Positions 16,668 to 26,722 of a DNA stretch of 64,000 nt are shown one piece after another. The position numbers and the translations under genes were made by a program. Origin of the DNA: Paracidobacterium acidisoli (GTDB lineage: Bacteria; Acidobacteriota; Terriglobia; Terriglobales; Acidobacteriaceae); NCBI RefSeq assembly GCF_003428625.2, contig NZ_QVQT02000001.1, positions 496,001 through 560,000 of the forward strand, given 5' to 3'. The first letter of the stretch is position 1. The number at the start of each line of letters is the position of its first letter. Below the pieces are notes generated by a model that was not told the origin of the DNA, ran no database searches, and saw only the letters and a program-made list of their open reading frames with translations.

Positions 16668-19600
16668 TTGGTTTCTTTCAGGACACCAGGATATTGTCTT
16701 CGCGGCACCAGGCTCGGATTGCTGGCTTTTGCGTGCGTTTTCAGCGCCGGAGCGCAGGTTCAGGCCGCGAAAGGCCAGCCTCAGGCAGCCGCGGTCCCGG
16801 CATCCTCCGCGCAGGCGGCCACCGGAAACGGCCATGACAGCCTGCAGGGCTGGTCGGGGCTGACGGTCGCGGATATCCGCTTTGAGGGCGTCGACCGCGC
16901 GATACTCGATCCTCTGCCCGGCCAGCTTGCCCAGCAGCCGGGCATGCCGCTCGATCCCACCAAGGTTCGCGACAGCCTGCGGAACCTGTTTGCCACAGGC
17001 CGCTACAAGAGCATTGTGGTGGAGGGCACACGCCAGGGAAATCAGATCACGCTGATTTTTAACGGAACGCCGGCCGAATTCATCGGCCAGGTGACGATTC
17101 AGGGCGTGAAGGGAGACCGGCTGAGCAACCAGCTTCGTTATGCGGCGCGGCTTTCGGCCGGCACGGCCTTTAACGACACGAAGCTCAGCCAGGCGGACTC
17201 CGATCTGAAGCAGACGCTCGAGGAAAACGGCTTCTACCAGGGCACCGTCGCGAGCCGCGCCACCGACGATGCGGCCAACTCGCAGGTCAATGTGCAGTTT
17301 CAGGTGCATACCGGCAAACAGGCCCGCGTGGGCGATGTGCAGACGGAGGGCGACCGCGGCATGGATCTGAAGACCTTCCGGAAAAAGGGCAGGCTGAAGG
17401 AGGGATCGAAGGTCAACCGCGATACGGTGAGCCGCGCGCTGGCCGGGCTGCGCAAACAGTATCAGAAGAAGGAGAGGCTGGAGGCCGATCTGGCGATGCA
17501 GTCGAAGACCTATCAGCAGACGGCGAACCATCTGAACTATAAATTTACGGCGAATCAGGGGCCGGTGATCCGGATTCGGGTGAATGGCGCGAAGCTGAGC
17601 AGTGGAAAGATCAGAAACCTGGTGCCGGTGTATGAGGAAGGAAGTATCGATGAGGATCTGCTGAACGAGGGCACGCGCCGCGTTCGCGATTACTTCCAGC
17701 GCAGGGGCTACTTCCGGGTGAAGGTGGACCGGCACCGGACATCGGTGAGCGGCATCGACACGATCACCTATAACGTGACGCTGGGCGAAGAGTTTCAGGT
17801 GGATTCGGTTACGATCGCGGGCAATCACTACTTCAGCAGCGACATTATTACGCCGCGGCTGAATGTTCATGCCACGTCGCTGTTTGAGCGGCACGGGCTG
17901 TACAGCCAGGCGCTCGAAACCGGCGATGTGAATGCGATCAAAGGGCTCTACCAGAGCAACGGATTTACCCATGTGGAGGTGACGCCGCAGGTAAAGGAGA
18001 CGACGGCGGGGAGCGGGTCGAAAAAGTCCGGGCATCTGGCCGTGCATTACGTCATCCAGGAAGGCGCCCAGCAGAAGATCGAAGCCTACCAGATCACCGG
18101 CGAGCAGAAGATCGACGTGAAAGAGCTGGAGGCGCTGCTGAGCACGCAGTCGGGCCAGCCGTATTCGCTGTCGAATATCGCCGCCGACCGCGACGCGATT
18201 CTCGGCTACTACCTGCGCCACGGCTACGACCATGCGCAGGTGACGGTGAAGCAGGATATCTCGCAGAAAGATCCGAACCTGATCGACGTGCAGCTTCATG
18301 TGACCGAAGGCGAGCAGCTTTTTGTGCGGCGGCTGCTGATCTCGGGCCTGCACTACACGCGGCCTTCCACCGTGCAGAACCGCATCCTGCTTCATCCGGG
18401 CGAGCCGCTGAACCAGACGGAGCTGCTGGAGACGCAGCGCCGCCTGTACGATCTGACCCTGTTCAACGAGGTCACGACGGCGGTGCAGAATCCGAACGGC
18501 GAGGAGCAGGAGAAGAACGTGCTGCTGCAGTTCCGCGAAGCAAAGCGCTGGAACGTCAGCTACGGCGTCGGCTTTCAGGCACAGACCGGCAATCCGCAGA
18601 CGAACTGCAATGAGGTCACGCTGATTCAGCTTGGGCTCAATCCGAATGCGTGCAACCCCAACGGCAATACCGGAGCCAGCGCGCTGGTGGAGCTGGACGC
18701 ATCGCGCATTAACCTGGGAGGGCGGGACCAGTCGATCAATCTGCGCACGGTGTATGGCTCGCTCGAGAAGATTGCGACCATGGTCTACTCCTGGCCGCAT
18801 GTCTTCGATCTGCAGACCCTCGACTTTTCACTCAGCGGCGGCTACACCAACGCGCAGGACCTGACGACGTATGCCGCATCGCGGCTGGAAGGCAATGTGC
18901 GGTTCACGCAGCGGCGCAATCGCGCAAACACCTTCATTTATCAGTTCACCTACCGGCGGGTGAAGGTCGATGCGAATACGGTGCAGGTGGCTCCGAACGA
19001 GATTCCTCTGCTCTCCGAGCCTGTGCGCATCGGCGGGCCTGAAATCACCTGGGTGCGCGATACGCGGCGGCCTCAGCCGCTGGATGCGCATGCGGGCACC
19101 TACAACAGCATTCAGGAGTTTGTGGCCGAGCGGAAGTTCGCCTCCGAGGCGGATTTCAACCGCTTCGACTGGACCAACTCCTCGTATTACGCGCTGGGCA
19201 GCAAAAAAGATTATGTCCTGGCGAGGAATACGCGCTTTGGTTTTGAGCGCTCCTTCGGAAACGGCTCGTACGAGGCCATTCCTCTGCCGGAGCGTCTGTA
19301 TGCGGGCGGCGCCGAGTCGCTGCGCGGCTTCCCGCTGAACTCCGCCGGGCCGCGCGATTCGGTCACCGGCTTCCCGATCGGCGGCGCGGGCGTCTTCATC
19401 AATCAGACGGAGCTTCGCTTTCCCAACCCGGTGCTGCCCTTCTTCGGCAACGCGCTGGGACTCGTCCTGTTCCACGACATGGGGAACGCCTTCAACAACT
19501 CGTCGGATATCTGGCCGAGCTTTCTGCGCACGAAGCAGCCGCACAGCTACACATGTAAAGACACGTCGTATGACGATCAGACCAGGGTCTCGCGCTCTTC

Positions 19601-19856
19601 CAGCACGAATGCCACGGGGACCTGCGACTTCAACAACTTTTCTCATGCGGTCGGACTCGGCGCGCGATATCACACGCCGATCGGCCCGCTGCGGCTGGAC
19701 TTCAGCTATAACCTGAATCCGCCGATTTATCCGGTCGTGCTCACGTATTCAACGTGCAACGGTGAGCTGCCCCCGCCGGGCCAGACGGCAAACTGCCCGC
19801 ACGTGGGGCAGGCGGGGCATTTCAACTTTTTCTTCAGCATAGGACAATCCTTCTGA
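16668..19856 (+). CDS. Omp85-family outer-membrane assembly protein (BamA/TamA-like)
   Basis: About 1062 residues from a TTG at 16668, which has GGGGA six bases upstream and gives a clean signal peptide (GLLAFACVFSAGAQVQA); a GTG at 16587 in the same frame would lengthen the n-region. Several POTRA repeats fill the first two thirds (VADIRFEGVDRAILDPLPG, then repeated VDSVTIAGNHYFSSDII-type units). The C-terminal third is a 16-strand barrel with the GGAESLRGFPLN motif of the L6 loop. It inserts or helps export outer-membrane proteins. The stop overlaps the next start (TGATG). Linked to SurA-like and TamB genes, it may be the TamA counterpart as well as a BamA. Confidence 0.88.
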   Translation: MVSFRTPGYCLRGTRLGLLAFACVFSAGAQVQAAKGQPQAAAVPASSAQAATGNGHDSLQGWSGLTVADIRFEGVDRAILDPLPGQLAQQPGMPLDPTKVRDSLRNLFATGRYKSIVVEGTRQGNQITLIFNGTPAEFIGQVTIQGVKGDRLSNQLRYAARLSAGTAFNDTKLSQADSDLKQTLEENGFYQGTVASRATDDAANSQVNVQFQVHTGKQARVGDVQTEGDRGMDLKTFRKKGRLKEGSKVNRDTVSRALAGLRKQYQKKERLEADLAMQSKTYQQTANHLNYKFTANQGPVIRIRVNGAKLSSGKIRNLVPVYEEGSIDEDLLNEGTRRVRDYFQRRGYFRVKVDRHRTSVSGIDTITYNVTLGEEFQVDSVTIAGNHYFSSDIITPRLNVHATSLFERHGLYSQALETGDVNAIKGLYQSNGFTHVEVTPQVKETTAGSGSKKSGHLAVHYVIQEGAQQKIEAYQITGEQKIDVKELEALLSTQSGQPYSLSNIAADRDAILGYYLRHGYDHAQVTVKQDISQKDPNLIDVQLHVTEGEQLFVRRLLISGLHYTRPSTVQNRILLHPGEPLNQTELLETQRRLYDLTLFNEVTTAVQNPNGEEQEKNVLLQFREAKRWNVSYGVGFQAQTGNPQTNCNEVTLIQLGLNPNACNPNGNTGASALVELDASRINLGGRDQSINLRTVYGSLEKIATMVYSWPHVFDLQTLDFSLSGGYTNAQDLTTYAASRLEGNVRFTQRRNRANTFIYQFTYRRVKVDANTVQVAPNEIPLLSEPVRIGGPEITWVRDTRRPQPLDAHAGTYNSIQEFVAERKFASEADFNRFDWTNSSYYALGSKKDYVLARNTRFGFERSFGNGSYEAIPLPERLYAGGAESLRGFPLNSAGPRDSVTGFPIGGAGVFINQTELRFPNPVLPFFGNALGLVLFHDMGNAFNNSSDIWPSFLRTKQPHSYTCKDTSYDDQTRVSRSSSTNATGTCDFNNFSHAVGLGARYHTPIGPLRLDFSYNLNPPIYPVVLTYSTCNGELPPPGQTANCPHVGQAGHFNFFFSIGQSF

Positions 19857-20617
19857 TGAAGCCGCTGCTGACCATTACGGCGATGTGCCTTCTGCTGCCG
19901 GGTGCGCCGTGCCTTCGGGCGCGAGCGCAGCAGCCTGCAGACAGCGGAAGCGAGCATGCCGCGATGCAGCCTGTAGTGCTCGACAAGGTGGAAGCGCTGA
20001 TTCACGGGGATGTGCTGCTGCAGAGCGACGTGAATCAGGAGATGCGCTTTGCGGTTCTGGAGCCGGTGCGGATACTGCCCGGTCAGAACACGGCCCAGCG
20101 CGCTCTGCGCAGGCTGATCGACCGCTCTCTGATTCTGGACCAGATGAAAGACCAGCAGCAGCCCACTGCGACGGACAGCGCGAAGGTGGCGAAGGCTCTG
20201 GACGATCTGAAGAAGCAGCTTCCGGAGTGCCCGAAGTATCACTGCGAAACAGAAGCGGGATGGAAGGCGTTTCTTGCCGCCCACGGTCTTATGGAGCAGG
20301 AGGTGAGCGATCGCTGGAGCGAGCGGCTCGCGATCCTGCACTTTATCGACGTGCGCTTCCGGACGGGTATTCGCATCTCGAACGAACAGGTGGAGGACTA
20401 CTATCGGAAGACGCTGCTGCCGGCTCTGCAGAAGGCCGGCCAGCCGGCTCCCGCGCTGAATGCAGTGGCGCCGCGCATTCAGGAGGTATTGCTGCAGCAG
20501 GAGGTCAGCAGCCTGCTGCAGGACTGGCTGAAGAGCCTGCGCGATGAAGGCAACGTGCAGATCGTGGACCCCGCCTATGCGGCGGCGGGCAGCAGCTCCG
20601 ATGGAGACGACAACTGA
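19856..20617 (+). CDS. SurA-N-domain periplasmic chaperone, no PPIase domain
   Basis: 253 residues with a signal peptide (LLTITAMCLLLPGAPCLRARAQ) and the SurA N-terminal chaperone fold: LDKVEALIHGDVLLQSDVNQ, ALRRLIDRSLILDQMK, VSDRWSERLAILHFI, then a C-terminal helix. The parvulin-type peptidyl-prolyl isomerase domain of full SurA is missing, so this is a chaperone-only form that would escort unfolded barrels in the periplasm. Its start overlaps the Omp85 stop by one base and its stop overlaps the tamB start (ATGA), a sign of translational coupling. Confidence 0.8.
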   Translation: MKPLLTITAMCLLLPGAPCLRARAQQPADSGSEHAAMQPVVLDKVEALIHGDVLLQSDVNQEMRFAVLEPVRILPGQNTAQRALRRLIDRSLILDQMKDQQQPTATDSAKVAKALDDLKKQLPECPKYHCETEAGWKAFLAAHGLMEQEVSDRWSERLAILHFIDVRFRTGIRISNEQVEDYYRKTLLPALQKAGQPAPALNAVAPRIQEVLLQQEVSSLLQDWLKSLRDEGNVQIVDPAYAAAGSSSDGDDN

Positions 20618-23600
20618 TGAGCACCAGGCCTGACTCCCCCGGTGCGGCGGATGCCGTTACGCGCAGCCCGTGGCGGCATGTGTGGCGCGTATGCCTGGTG
20701 ATCGCGCTGATCATCGTCGCCGTCATCGGCGCGGCGCTCTGGTATGCAAGTACTCCGGCCTTTGAGGGCCGCATTCGCCATGCGGTGGTGGCAAAGCTGG
20801 AACAGACGACCGGCGGATGGGTGCAGCTCGAAGGCTTTCGCTGGAACCTGCTGCACCTCGAGTTCGAGGCCGACAACCTGACGATTCACGGGCTGGAGGG
20901 GTTCAATGAAGTGCCCTATGCCCACATTGACCGCCTGTTCGTCCGCGTAAAGATCATCTCCTTCTTCCGCGCGGAGATCGGGCTGAACTCCCTTGAAGCA
21001 GACCATCCGGTCTTTCACCTGATCGTCTACCCCGACGGCTCGACGAACCAGCCGCATCCGGCGCATCCGGCCGAGAGCAACGGCTCGGCGATCGATGAGC
21101 TCTTCCGCCTCGCGATCGATCGCACCGAGGTGCGCAACGGAATCCTTCTGCTGAATCAGCAGGCCATTCCTTTCAACCTGTCGGCGAACAATCTCGGCGC
21201 GGTGGTTACATGGTCGCCGCTCACCGATCATTATCTCGGCACGATTGAGGCAGAGGACATTACCACGCAGCGAGGACGGCAGCCTGCGGTGCACTCCCGG
21301 CTCGATGTGCAGGCGGATCTCTCCAGGAATGCCGCGAAGCTGAACTCGCTGCGGCTGCAGAGCGGCTCGTCGCTGCTGACGGTCTCCGGCACGCTGCACG
21401 ACTTCGCGCATCCGCAGTGGGAGATGCAGGCCGCAGGGACGGTCGATATTCGCGAGGTGGCCGCGCTCACGGAGGTTCCAGGACTGGGTGAGGGCGTTGC
21501 CCAGCTGAAGATTCAGGGGCATGGAGACAAGAGCACCTGGTCGATCGACGGCAATGCCGGCGTAACCAATGCGTCGTACCGCACCAGCGATGTTCATGCC
21601 TCGGGCGCGCAGGTGCAGACGGATCTTCACTTCACGCAGGATGAGCTGTCGCTGCCGCATCTGCGGGTCGTCCTGGCCGGCGGAGGCGCAGTGCAGGGAG
21701 AGCTGCATCTGCTGCAGTGGGACAGCTCGACGGAGCAGCAGGGGCTGATCAAGGTAAAAGTGCTGCGGATGCCGCTCACCACCATTCTTTCCGCGGTCGC
21801 TCCGGCAGGCTATCGCGATCTGGGCTTCGATGCGGCGGCGACCGGCGACGCGGGCGCGCAGTGGAAGGGCGACGCATCGAGCCTGGTCGTCACCGCTGCC
21901 GTGAGCCTGAATCCCCTGCATCCGCAGCGCGAGACCGCTCAGTCTCCGCTGTATGGAACGGTCAACGCGCAGTACCAGCAGAGGACCGGCAAGGTGAATA
22001 TCCGCGAGCTGGCCGTGCAGACGGCGGCCTCGCGGGTGAACATCGCCGGAGTGCTGGGCGTATATCCGCTGGAGGCTGCTTCGGAGGTGCGGGTTCAGCT
22101 CGAGACGAGCAATCTGGGCGAGTTCGATAAGACGCTCACCGATCTGGGCGTCTCGGCCAATGGCAAACAGGGAATCAAAGTCGTTCCCGCGGAGCTGCAC
22201 GGCAGCGCACAGTTTGAAGGAACCTTTTCCGGCAGCCTTGCCGAGCCAGATATCCAGGGCAAGGTACACGCCACGGATTTCAATGCTGTTCTGCCCGTTC
22301 TGAAAAAATCTGCCGATGCAGAGAAGGCCGAGGCCGCGGAGCCGGTGAGTGAGGAAGCGCCGACGCTCCACTTCGATGAGCTGACGGCGGAAGGCGAATA
22401 CTCTCCCGATCAGATCACCGTGCAGTCGGCGATTCTGCTGCGCGGCAGCTCGAAGATCACGGTGTCGGGAGAGCTGGCGTCGCATCACGTCGGACGGAGA
22501 CTGACGACGTGGGACGAGCATTCGCATCTGCAGGCTGAGGTGCAGGTGCAGAACGCCGCCGCGGGCGATCTGCTCCATGCCGCCGGAGAGAATCTGCCCG
22601 TCTCCGGAACGGTCAGCATGGAGGCACATGCCACCGGCGAGCTGGACCATCTGAGTGGAAGCGGCCATCTCTCGGTCGCGGGCGGAGCGATTTACGACGA
22701 GCCGTACCACAGCCTCAACGCCGATCTGCACATCGCAGGAGAGGAGATCGATATCGGCCATCTGGTCTTTCTGCAGGATGGCGGAAAGCTGACCGGCGGC
22801 GGCGGATACAACATCGCATCGAACAGCTTCCAGTTCGCGACCCAGGGAAGCGGCTTCGATCTGGCGAAGATGAACCGGCTGAAGAGTGCGAAGTATCCGA
22901 TCAGCGGCGTGCTGGCCTTTAACGCGCACGGCAACGGCACACCGCAGGCGCCTGCGGTCGATGCCACGCTGCACGTTACGGGCATCAATATGGCGGGCGC
23001 GGCTACGGGCTATATCGACGCCGACGCGCACACGCAAAATCGCCTGCTGCTGCTGAAGATGACGGCGCACCTGAACTCGGCGGTGATCGAGGCGAGCGGA
23101 CAGACGGAGCTCTACGGCGATCTGGAGACGCAGGCGAAGCTGACGGTGGCGCAGTTCGATGTGGACCCGATTCTTCGTGCGTTCAACATGAACGGCATCG
23201 TGGGGCATTCGTCGATCGGCGCGACCTTCAACGTTCACGGGCCGCTGCAGCACCCGCGCCAGCTGGACGGCGATGCATTGATCAGCCAGTTCTCCGTGGC
23301 GCTCGAAAATGTTCCGCTGCAGAGCGACGGGCCTGTGCACGTGAGACTGACGAACGGCGTGGCGCACCTTGACCCGGTACACATCACGGGCGAAGATACG
23401 AATCTTCACGCACAGGGATCGCTCGGATTATTCGACGAAGCGCGCGCGCTGCACGGCCATGCGAACGGATCGATCAGCATGACGCTGGCTCAGACGCTCG
23501 ACACCGATCTGATCTCATCGGGCCGCATCGATTTCAATGTCAACGCGGCGGGCACGGCAGCGGACCCCAGCCTGACCGGCCAGGTAAAGTTCACGAACGT

Positions 23601-24723
23601 GAACATCTCGCTTGAGGGGTATACCAACGGCCTGAGCCGCATGAACGGGGTGCTGGCCTTCGATCAGGACCGGCTGGACTTTAAGGATGTGACGGCATAT
23701 AGCGGCGGCGGTCTGATCAAAGTGGGCGGATTCCTCACCTATCAGCATGGCCTTTATGGCGATCTGACCGCGACCGCTCACGATGTGCGCATCCGCTATC
23801 CGCAGGGCGTGACGTCGGCGGCGGATATCAAACTGCGGCTGCAGGGCACGCAGAGCAGCATGCTGCTGAGCGGCTCGGCGACGGTGACGCGCTTTTCGAT
23901 CAGCCAGCAGCTCGATCTCGCGGCCCTCAGCTCAGCGACGGGAACCGTTTCGCTTCCGACGAATCCGGATACGCCGACGAACAGAATCCGTCTGGATATT
24001 CACATTACCTCCGCGCCGTCGCTCGACTTTCAGAACTCGTACGCCAAGCTGGCGGGCGATGTGGATCTGCGGATACGCGGCACGATTGCGCAGCCCTCCA
24101 TCCTCGGCCGCGTAACGATTACGGAGGGAAGCGCGACCTTCGCCGGAACGAGGTATGAGCTGCAGCACGGCGACATTTACTTCAGCAATCCCATCCGCAT
24201 CGATCCGGTGATCGACCTCGACGCCATGGCGCACGTGGAGGATTACGACATCACCATCGGTCTGCACGGAACCGCTTCGCATCCGACGCCGACCTTCCGG
24301 TCGGAGCCGCCGCTCTCCGAGCAGGATATTTTCTCGCTGCTGGCGATGGGGCGCACGCAGGAAGAGCAGCAGATCTACAGCTCGGAGCAGCAGTCGGCCG
24401 GAGTGAACTCCACCGCCGATGCGCTGCTGGGCGGCGCGCTGAATGCGACGGTCAGCAGCCGCATTCAGAAGCTCTTCGGCGGGGGCAGCGTGAAGATCGA
24501 TCCGACCTTCGTAAGCGGAACCGGCAACGCCACGGCGCGCATCACGGTCGAGCAGCAGGTCTCGAAGAACGCGACGCTGACTTATGCGACGAACGTGAAC
24601 TCCACCGCCGAGCAGCTTATTCAGGGAGAGTTTCGTCTTACGGAAAACCTTTCCGTGCTGGCGGTGCGGGATGAGTCCGGAGTATTCAGCCTTATTTTTA
24701 AGCTACATCGACGTTATCGCTGA
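20617..24723 (+). CDS. tamB: TamB-like translocation and assembly module protein
   Basis: 1368 residues: an N-terminal membrane anchor (about 23-46, VCLVIALIIVAVIGAALWY), a very long beta-rich body made of repeated hydrophobic-groove strands, and the C-terminal DUF490/TamB domain (about 1040-1368; GRVTITEGSATFAGTRYELQ, SEPPLSEQDIFSLLAMG). TamB spans the periplasm and, with an Omp85 partner, supports outer-membrane protein assembly and lipid transport. It is the third gene of the coupled Omp85-SurA-TamB operon. Several hundred bases of antisense frames are G+C shadows. Confidence 0.88.
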   Translation: MSTRPDSPGAADAVTRSPWRHVWRVCLVIALIIVAVIGAALWYASTPAFEGRIRHAVVAKLEQTTGGWVQLEGFRWNLLHLEFEADNLTIHGLEGFNEVPYAHIDRLFVRVKIISFFRAEIGLNSLEADHPVFHLIVYPDGSTNQPHPAHPAESNGSAIDELFRLAIDRTEVRNGILLLNQQAIPFNLSANNLGAVVTWSPLTDHYLGTIEAEDITTQRGRQPAVHSRLDVQADLSRNAAKLNSLRLQSGSSLLTVSGTLHDFAHPQWEMQAAGTVDIREVAALTEVPGLGEGVAQLKIQGHGDKSTWSIDGNAGVTNASYRTSDVHASGAQVQTDLHFTQDELSLPHLRVVLAGGGAVQGELHLLQWDSSTEQQGLIKVKVLRMPLTTILSAVAPAGYRDLGFDAAATGDAGAQWKGDASSLVVTAAVSLNPLHPQRETAQSPLYGTVNAQYQQRTGKVNIRELAVQTAASRVNIAGVLGVYPLEAASEVRVQLETSNLGEFDKTLTDLGVSANGKQGIKVVPAELHGSAQFEGTFSGSLAEPDIQGKVHATDFNAVLPVLKKSADAEKAEAAEPVSEEAPTLHFDELTAEGEYSPDQITVQSAILLRGSSKITVSGELASHHVGRRLTTWDEHSHLQAEVQVQNAAAGDLLHAAGENLPVSGTVSMEAHATGELDHLSGSGHLSVAGGAIYDEPYHSLNADLHIAGEEIDIGHLVFLQDGGKLTGGGGYNIASNSFQFATQGSGFDLAKMNRLKSAKYPISGVLAFNAHGNGTPQAPAVDATLHVTGINMAGAATGYIDADAHTQNRLLLLKMTAHLNSAVIEASGQTELYGDLETQAKLTVAQFDVDPILRAFNMNGIVGHSSIGATFNVHGPLQHPRQLDGDALISQFSVALENVPLQSDGPVHVRLTNGVAHLDPVHITGEDTNLHAQGSLGLFDEARALHGHANGSISMTLAQTLDTDLISSGRIDFNVNAAGTAADPSLTGQVKFTNVNISLEGYTNGLSRMNGVLAFDQDRLDFKDVTAYSGGGLIKVGGFLTYQHGLYGDLTATAHDVRIRYPQGVTSAADIKLRLQGTQSSMLLSGSATVTRFSISQQLDLAALSSATGTVSLPTNPDTPTNRIRLDIHITSAPSLDFQNSYAKLAGDVDLRIRGTIAQPSILGRVTITEGSATFAGTRYELQHGDIYFSNPIRIDPVIDLDAMAHVEDYDITIGLHGTASHPTPTFRSEPPLSEQDIFSLLAMGRTQEEQQIYSSEQQSAGVNSTADALLGGALNATVSSRIQKLFGGGSVKIDPTFVSGTGNATARITVEQQVSKNATLTYATNVNSTAEQLIQGEFRLTENLSVLAVRDESGVFSLIFKLHRRYR

Positions 24724-24919
24724 TTACTTTCTCCTGTGTTCCACGTTGTGGCCTGTTTATGGTATCTTCACGCCTGTCCCTCATTACCGGGATATGGATT
24801 CTTCAACATCGTGCATCCAAACCAGGGGAAAATGTGTCTTTAGCAGATAGATAGGCTGTCTTCAGCAAGTATGCAGGCAGTATGTATGGTGAAGCTGGCA
24901 GCCGGGGAGAATGATTACG

Positions 24920-25672
24920 ATGAAAAGAAAGTTCTTTGTACCGCTACTGGCCGCCGTTCTTTCGCTGGGAGTTTCTGCAGCCTTCGGGCAAAGCGACAGC
25001 CAGTTACAGGCTTCCGCGCAGAAAGCCCTGAACGGCTCGAAGATGAAGAATGTTCAGGTTTCTGTCCAGAACGGCGTAGCTACGCTCAGCGGCTCTGTCG
25101 ATGTCTTTGATCTGAAAGAACAGGCCGATCACAAAATTCACCGCATCAAAGGCATCAAGGCAGTCGAGAACGATATTCAGATCGCAGGCCCGGAAGTCTC
25201 CGATCAGGAGCTGCATCAGAAGCTGCTCAGGGCGATTGAATATGACCGCGTGGGCTACGGCACCACAGCGTTCAATGCGATCGGCGTCAGCGTCAGCAAC
25301 GGTGTGGTCACACTCAGCGGCCACGCCTACGGTCCTGTGGACGCGGACTCGGCGGTCGCGGTGGCGTCGAACACCAAAGGCGTAAAGGATGTGGTCAACG
25401 ATATTCAGGTCGACCCCGTTTCGCCGATGGACGATCGCACGCGCATTGCTGTCTTCCGCTCCGTGTACGGATTCCCCTCGCTGAACAAGTACGCCATGGA
25501 CCCGGGCAAGCCGATCCGCATCTCGGTGCAGAACGGCAATGTGACGCTCTATGGCGAAGTGGACAGCCAGGCGGATAAGGATGCTGCCGGTATCCGCGCC
25601 AATTCCGTGCCCGGCGTCTTCCACGTCAGCAACCAGCTGAATGTCGCAGGCAATCAGCCCGAGAAGAAATAA
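24920..25672 (+). CDS. Secreted protein with three BON domains
   Basis: 250 residues with a signal peptide (RKFFVPLLAAVLSLGVSAAFGQ) and three BON repeats (about 25-95, 98-170 and 172-245), each with the core VQNGVATLSGSV-type strand and the GVKDVVNDIQV ending. BON domains bind membranes or lipids; periplasmic relatives such as OsmY respond to envelope stress. GGGGAG lies ten bases before the ATG at 24920; an ATG at 24911 is too close to it. It lies 187 bases after tamB and ends at its own terminator. Confidence 0.85.
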   Translation: MKRKFFVPLLAAVLSLGVSAAFGQSDSQLQASAQKALNGSKMKNVQVSVQNGVATLSGSVDVFDLKEQADHKIHRIKGIKAVENDIQIAGPEVSDQELHQKLLRAIEYDRVGYGTTAFNAIGVSVSNGVVTLSGHAYGPVDADSAVAVASNTKGVKDVVNDIQVDPVSPMDDRTRIAVFRSVYGFPSLNKYAMDPGKPIRISVQNGNVTLYGEVDSQADKDAAGIRANSVPGVFHVSNQLNVAGNQPEKK

Positions 25673-25701
25673 CTGCCGGCTTCCCTTTCGACGCGGCAGA
25701 G

Positions 25702-25728
25702 GCCCGGTCAGCATGCTGGCCGGGCTTT
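25702..25728 (+). terminator. Rho-independent terminator of the BON gene
   Basis: GCCCGGTCAG pairs with CTGGCCGGGC (one G-T) around a CATG loop, followed by three T. Confidence 0.7.
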
Positions 25729-25773
25729 CTGCTGTCTGCCGCTCTCGAAAGCGGGCATCGACCGCTACACTGG

Positions 25774-26652
25774 ATGTATATGTCTTTGCTGCGCAGTATC
25801 GGCATTACGCTGGAGATGATCAAGTGGGAGCACTCCGTCTTCGCGCTTCCCTTCGCGCTGACCGGAGCCATGCTGGCCGCGCATGGATGGCCGGGCACAT
25901 CGAAGGTGCTGTGGATCATCGTGTGCATGGTGACGGCGCGCTCGGCGGCGATGTCCTTTAACCGCCTGGCCGATGCGAAGCTCGATGCCGACAACCCGCG
26001 CACGAAGATGCGCGCCATTCCCGCCGGGCAGCTCTCGCGCGGCTTTGCCGCGGGCTTCACCATCGTGATGTCGGCGGTCTTCATTCTGGCGGCTGCGCAG
26101 CTGAACCGCATGACGCTGCTGCTGTCTCCGCTGGCTCTGGCCATCATTCTGCTGTACTCGTGGACCAAGCGGTTTACGCAGCTCTCCCACTTCGTTCTGG
26201 GGCTGGCGCTGGGCATTGCGCCCTCGGCAGCGTGGATCGCCGTGCGCGGCTCGCTCGATCCGCGGGTGCTGATTCTGACCGTCGCGGTGCTGCTGTGGGT
26301 GGCGGGCTTCGATCTGCTTTACTCCTGCCAGGATGCGGAGCACGACCGGGCGGTGGGGCTGTTCAGCGTGCCGTCGAGCTTTGGAGTCGCCGCGGCCTTC
26401 CGGCTGGCGCGCGTACTGCACATTGCGATGATCGGGCTGCTGGCGTGGCTGGTGATTCTGTTTCACCTGGGCAGCGTGGCATGGATCGGCATCGGCATTG
26501 TGGCGCTGCTGCTGCTCTACGAGCATATGATCGTCTCGCCGGCTGACATGCGCCGGCTGAACGCGGCCTTCTTCACGATGAACGGCGTGATTTCCGTGGT
26601 CTTCTTTTTGTTTGTCGCAGCCGATCTGCTCTTTCATCGCGGCATGCGCTGA
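25774..26652 (+). CDS. UbiA-family polyprenyltransferase (quinone synthesis, MqnP/UbiA-like)
   Basis: 292 residues, about eight membrane spans. The first aspartate motif NRLADAKLDADNPRT and the second QDAEHD bind the Mg-diphosphate of the prenyl donor. The enzyme attaches a polyprenyl tail to an aromatic acid at the inner membrane. In Acidobacteriota the respiratory quinone is menaquinone, so a futalosine-pathway MqnP role is more likely than ubiquinone synthesis; that is inference. An ATG two codons later (25780) is also possible. It converges on the CsbD gene across a shared terminator. Confidence 0.85.
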   Translation: MYMSLLRSIGITLEMIKWEHSVFALPFALTGAMLAAHGWPGTSKVLWIIVCMVTARSAAMSFNRLADAKLDADNPRTKMRAIPAGQLSRGFAAGFTIVMSAVFILAAAQLNRMTLLLSPLALAIILLYSWTKRFTQLSHFVLGLALGIAPSAAWIAVRGSLDPRVLILTVAVLLWVAGFDLLYSCQDAEHDRAVGLFSVPSSFGVAAAFRLARVLHIAMIGLLAWLVILFHLGSVAWIGIGIVALLLLYEHMIVSPADMRRLNAAFFTMNGVISVVFFLFVAADLLFHRGMR

Positions 26653-26660
26653 AGCATGCG

Positions 26661-26697
26661 AAAAAGAAGGCTCGCAACATACATTGCGAGCCTTTCC
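26661..26697. terminator. Bidirectional terminator between the UbiA and CsbD genes
   Basis: AAGGCTCGCAA (26667-26677) and TTGCGAGCCTT (26684-26694) form a perfect 11-bp stem. A run of five A before it serves as the T run for the minus-strand gene; three T follow for the plus strand. Confidence 0.75.
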
Positions 26698-26722
26698 ATG
26701 GAGTGTTGCGGGGGGAGGAGTT

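Noticed and set aside
20575-23409. A 944-codon open frame on the minus strand inside tamB
   Set aside because: It is antisense to a clear TamB protein, has poor protein character (long Arg/His/Gln-rich stretches) and is explained by high G+C at the third codon position.
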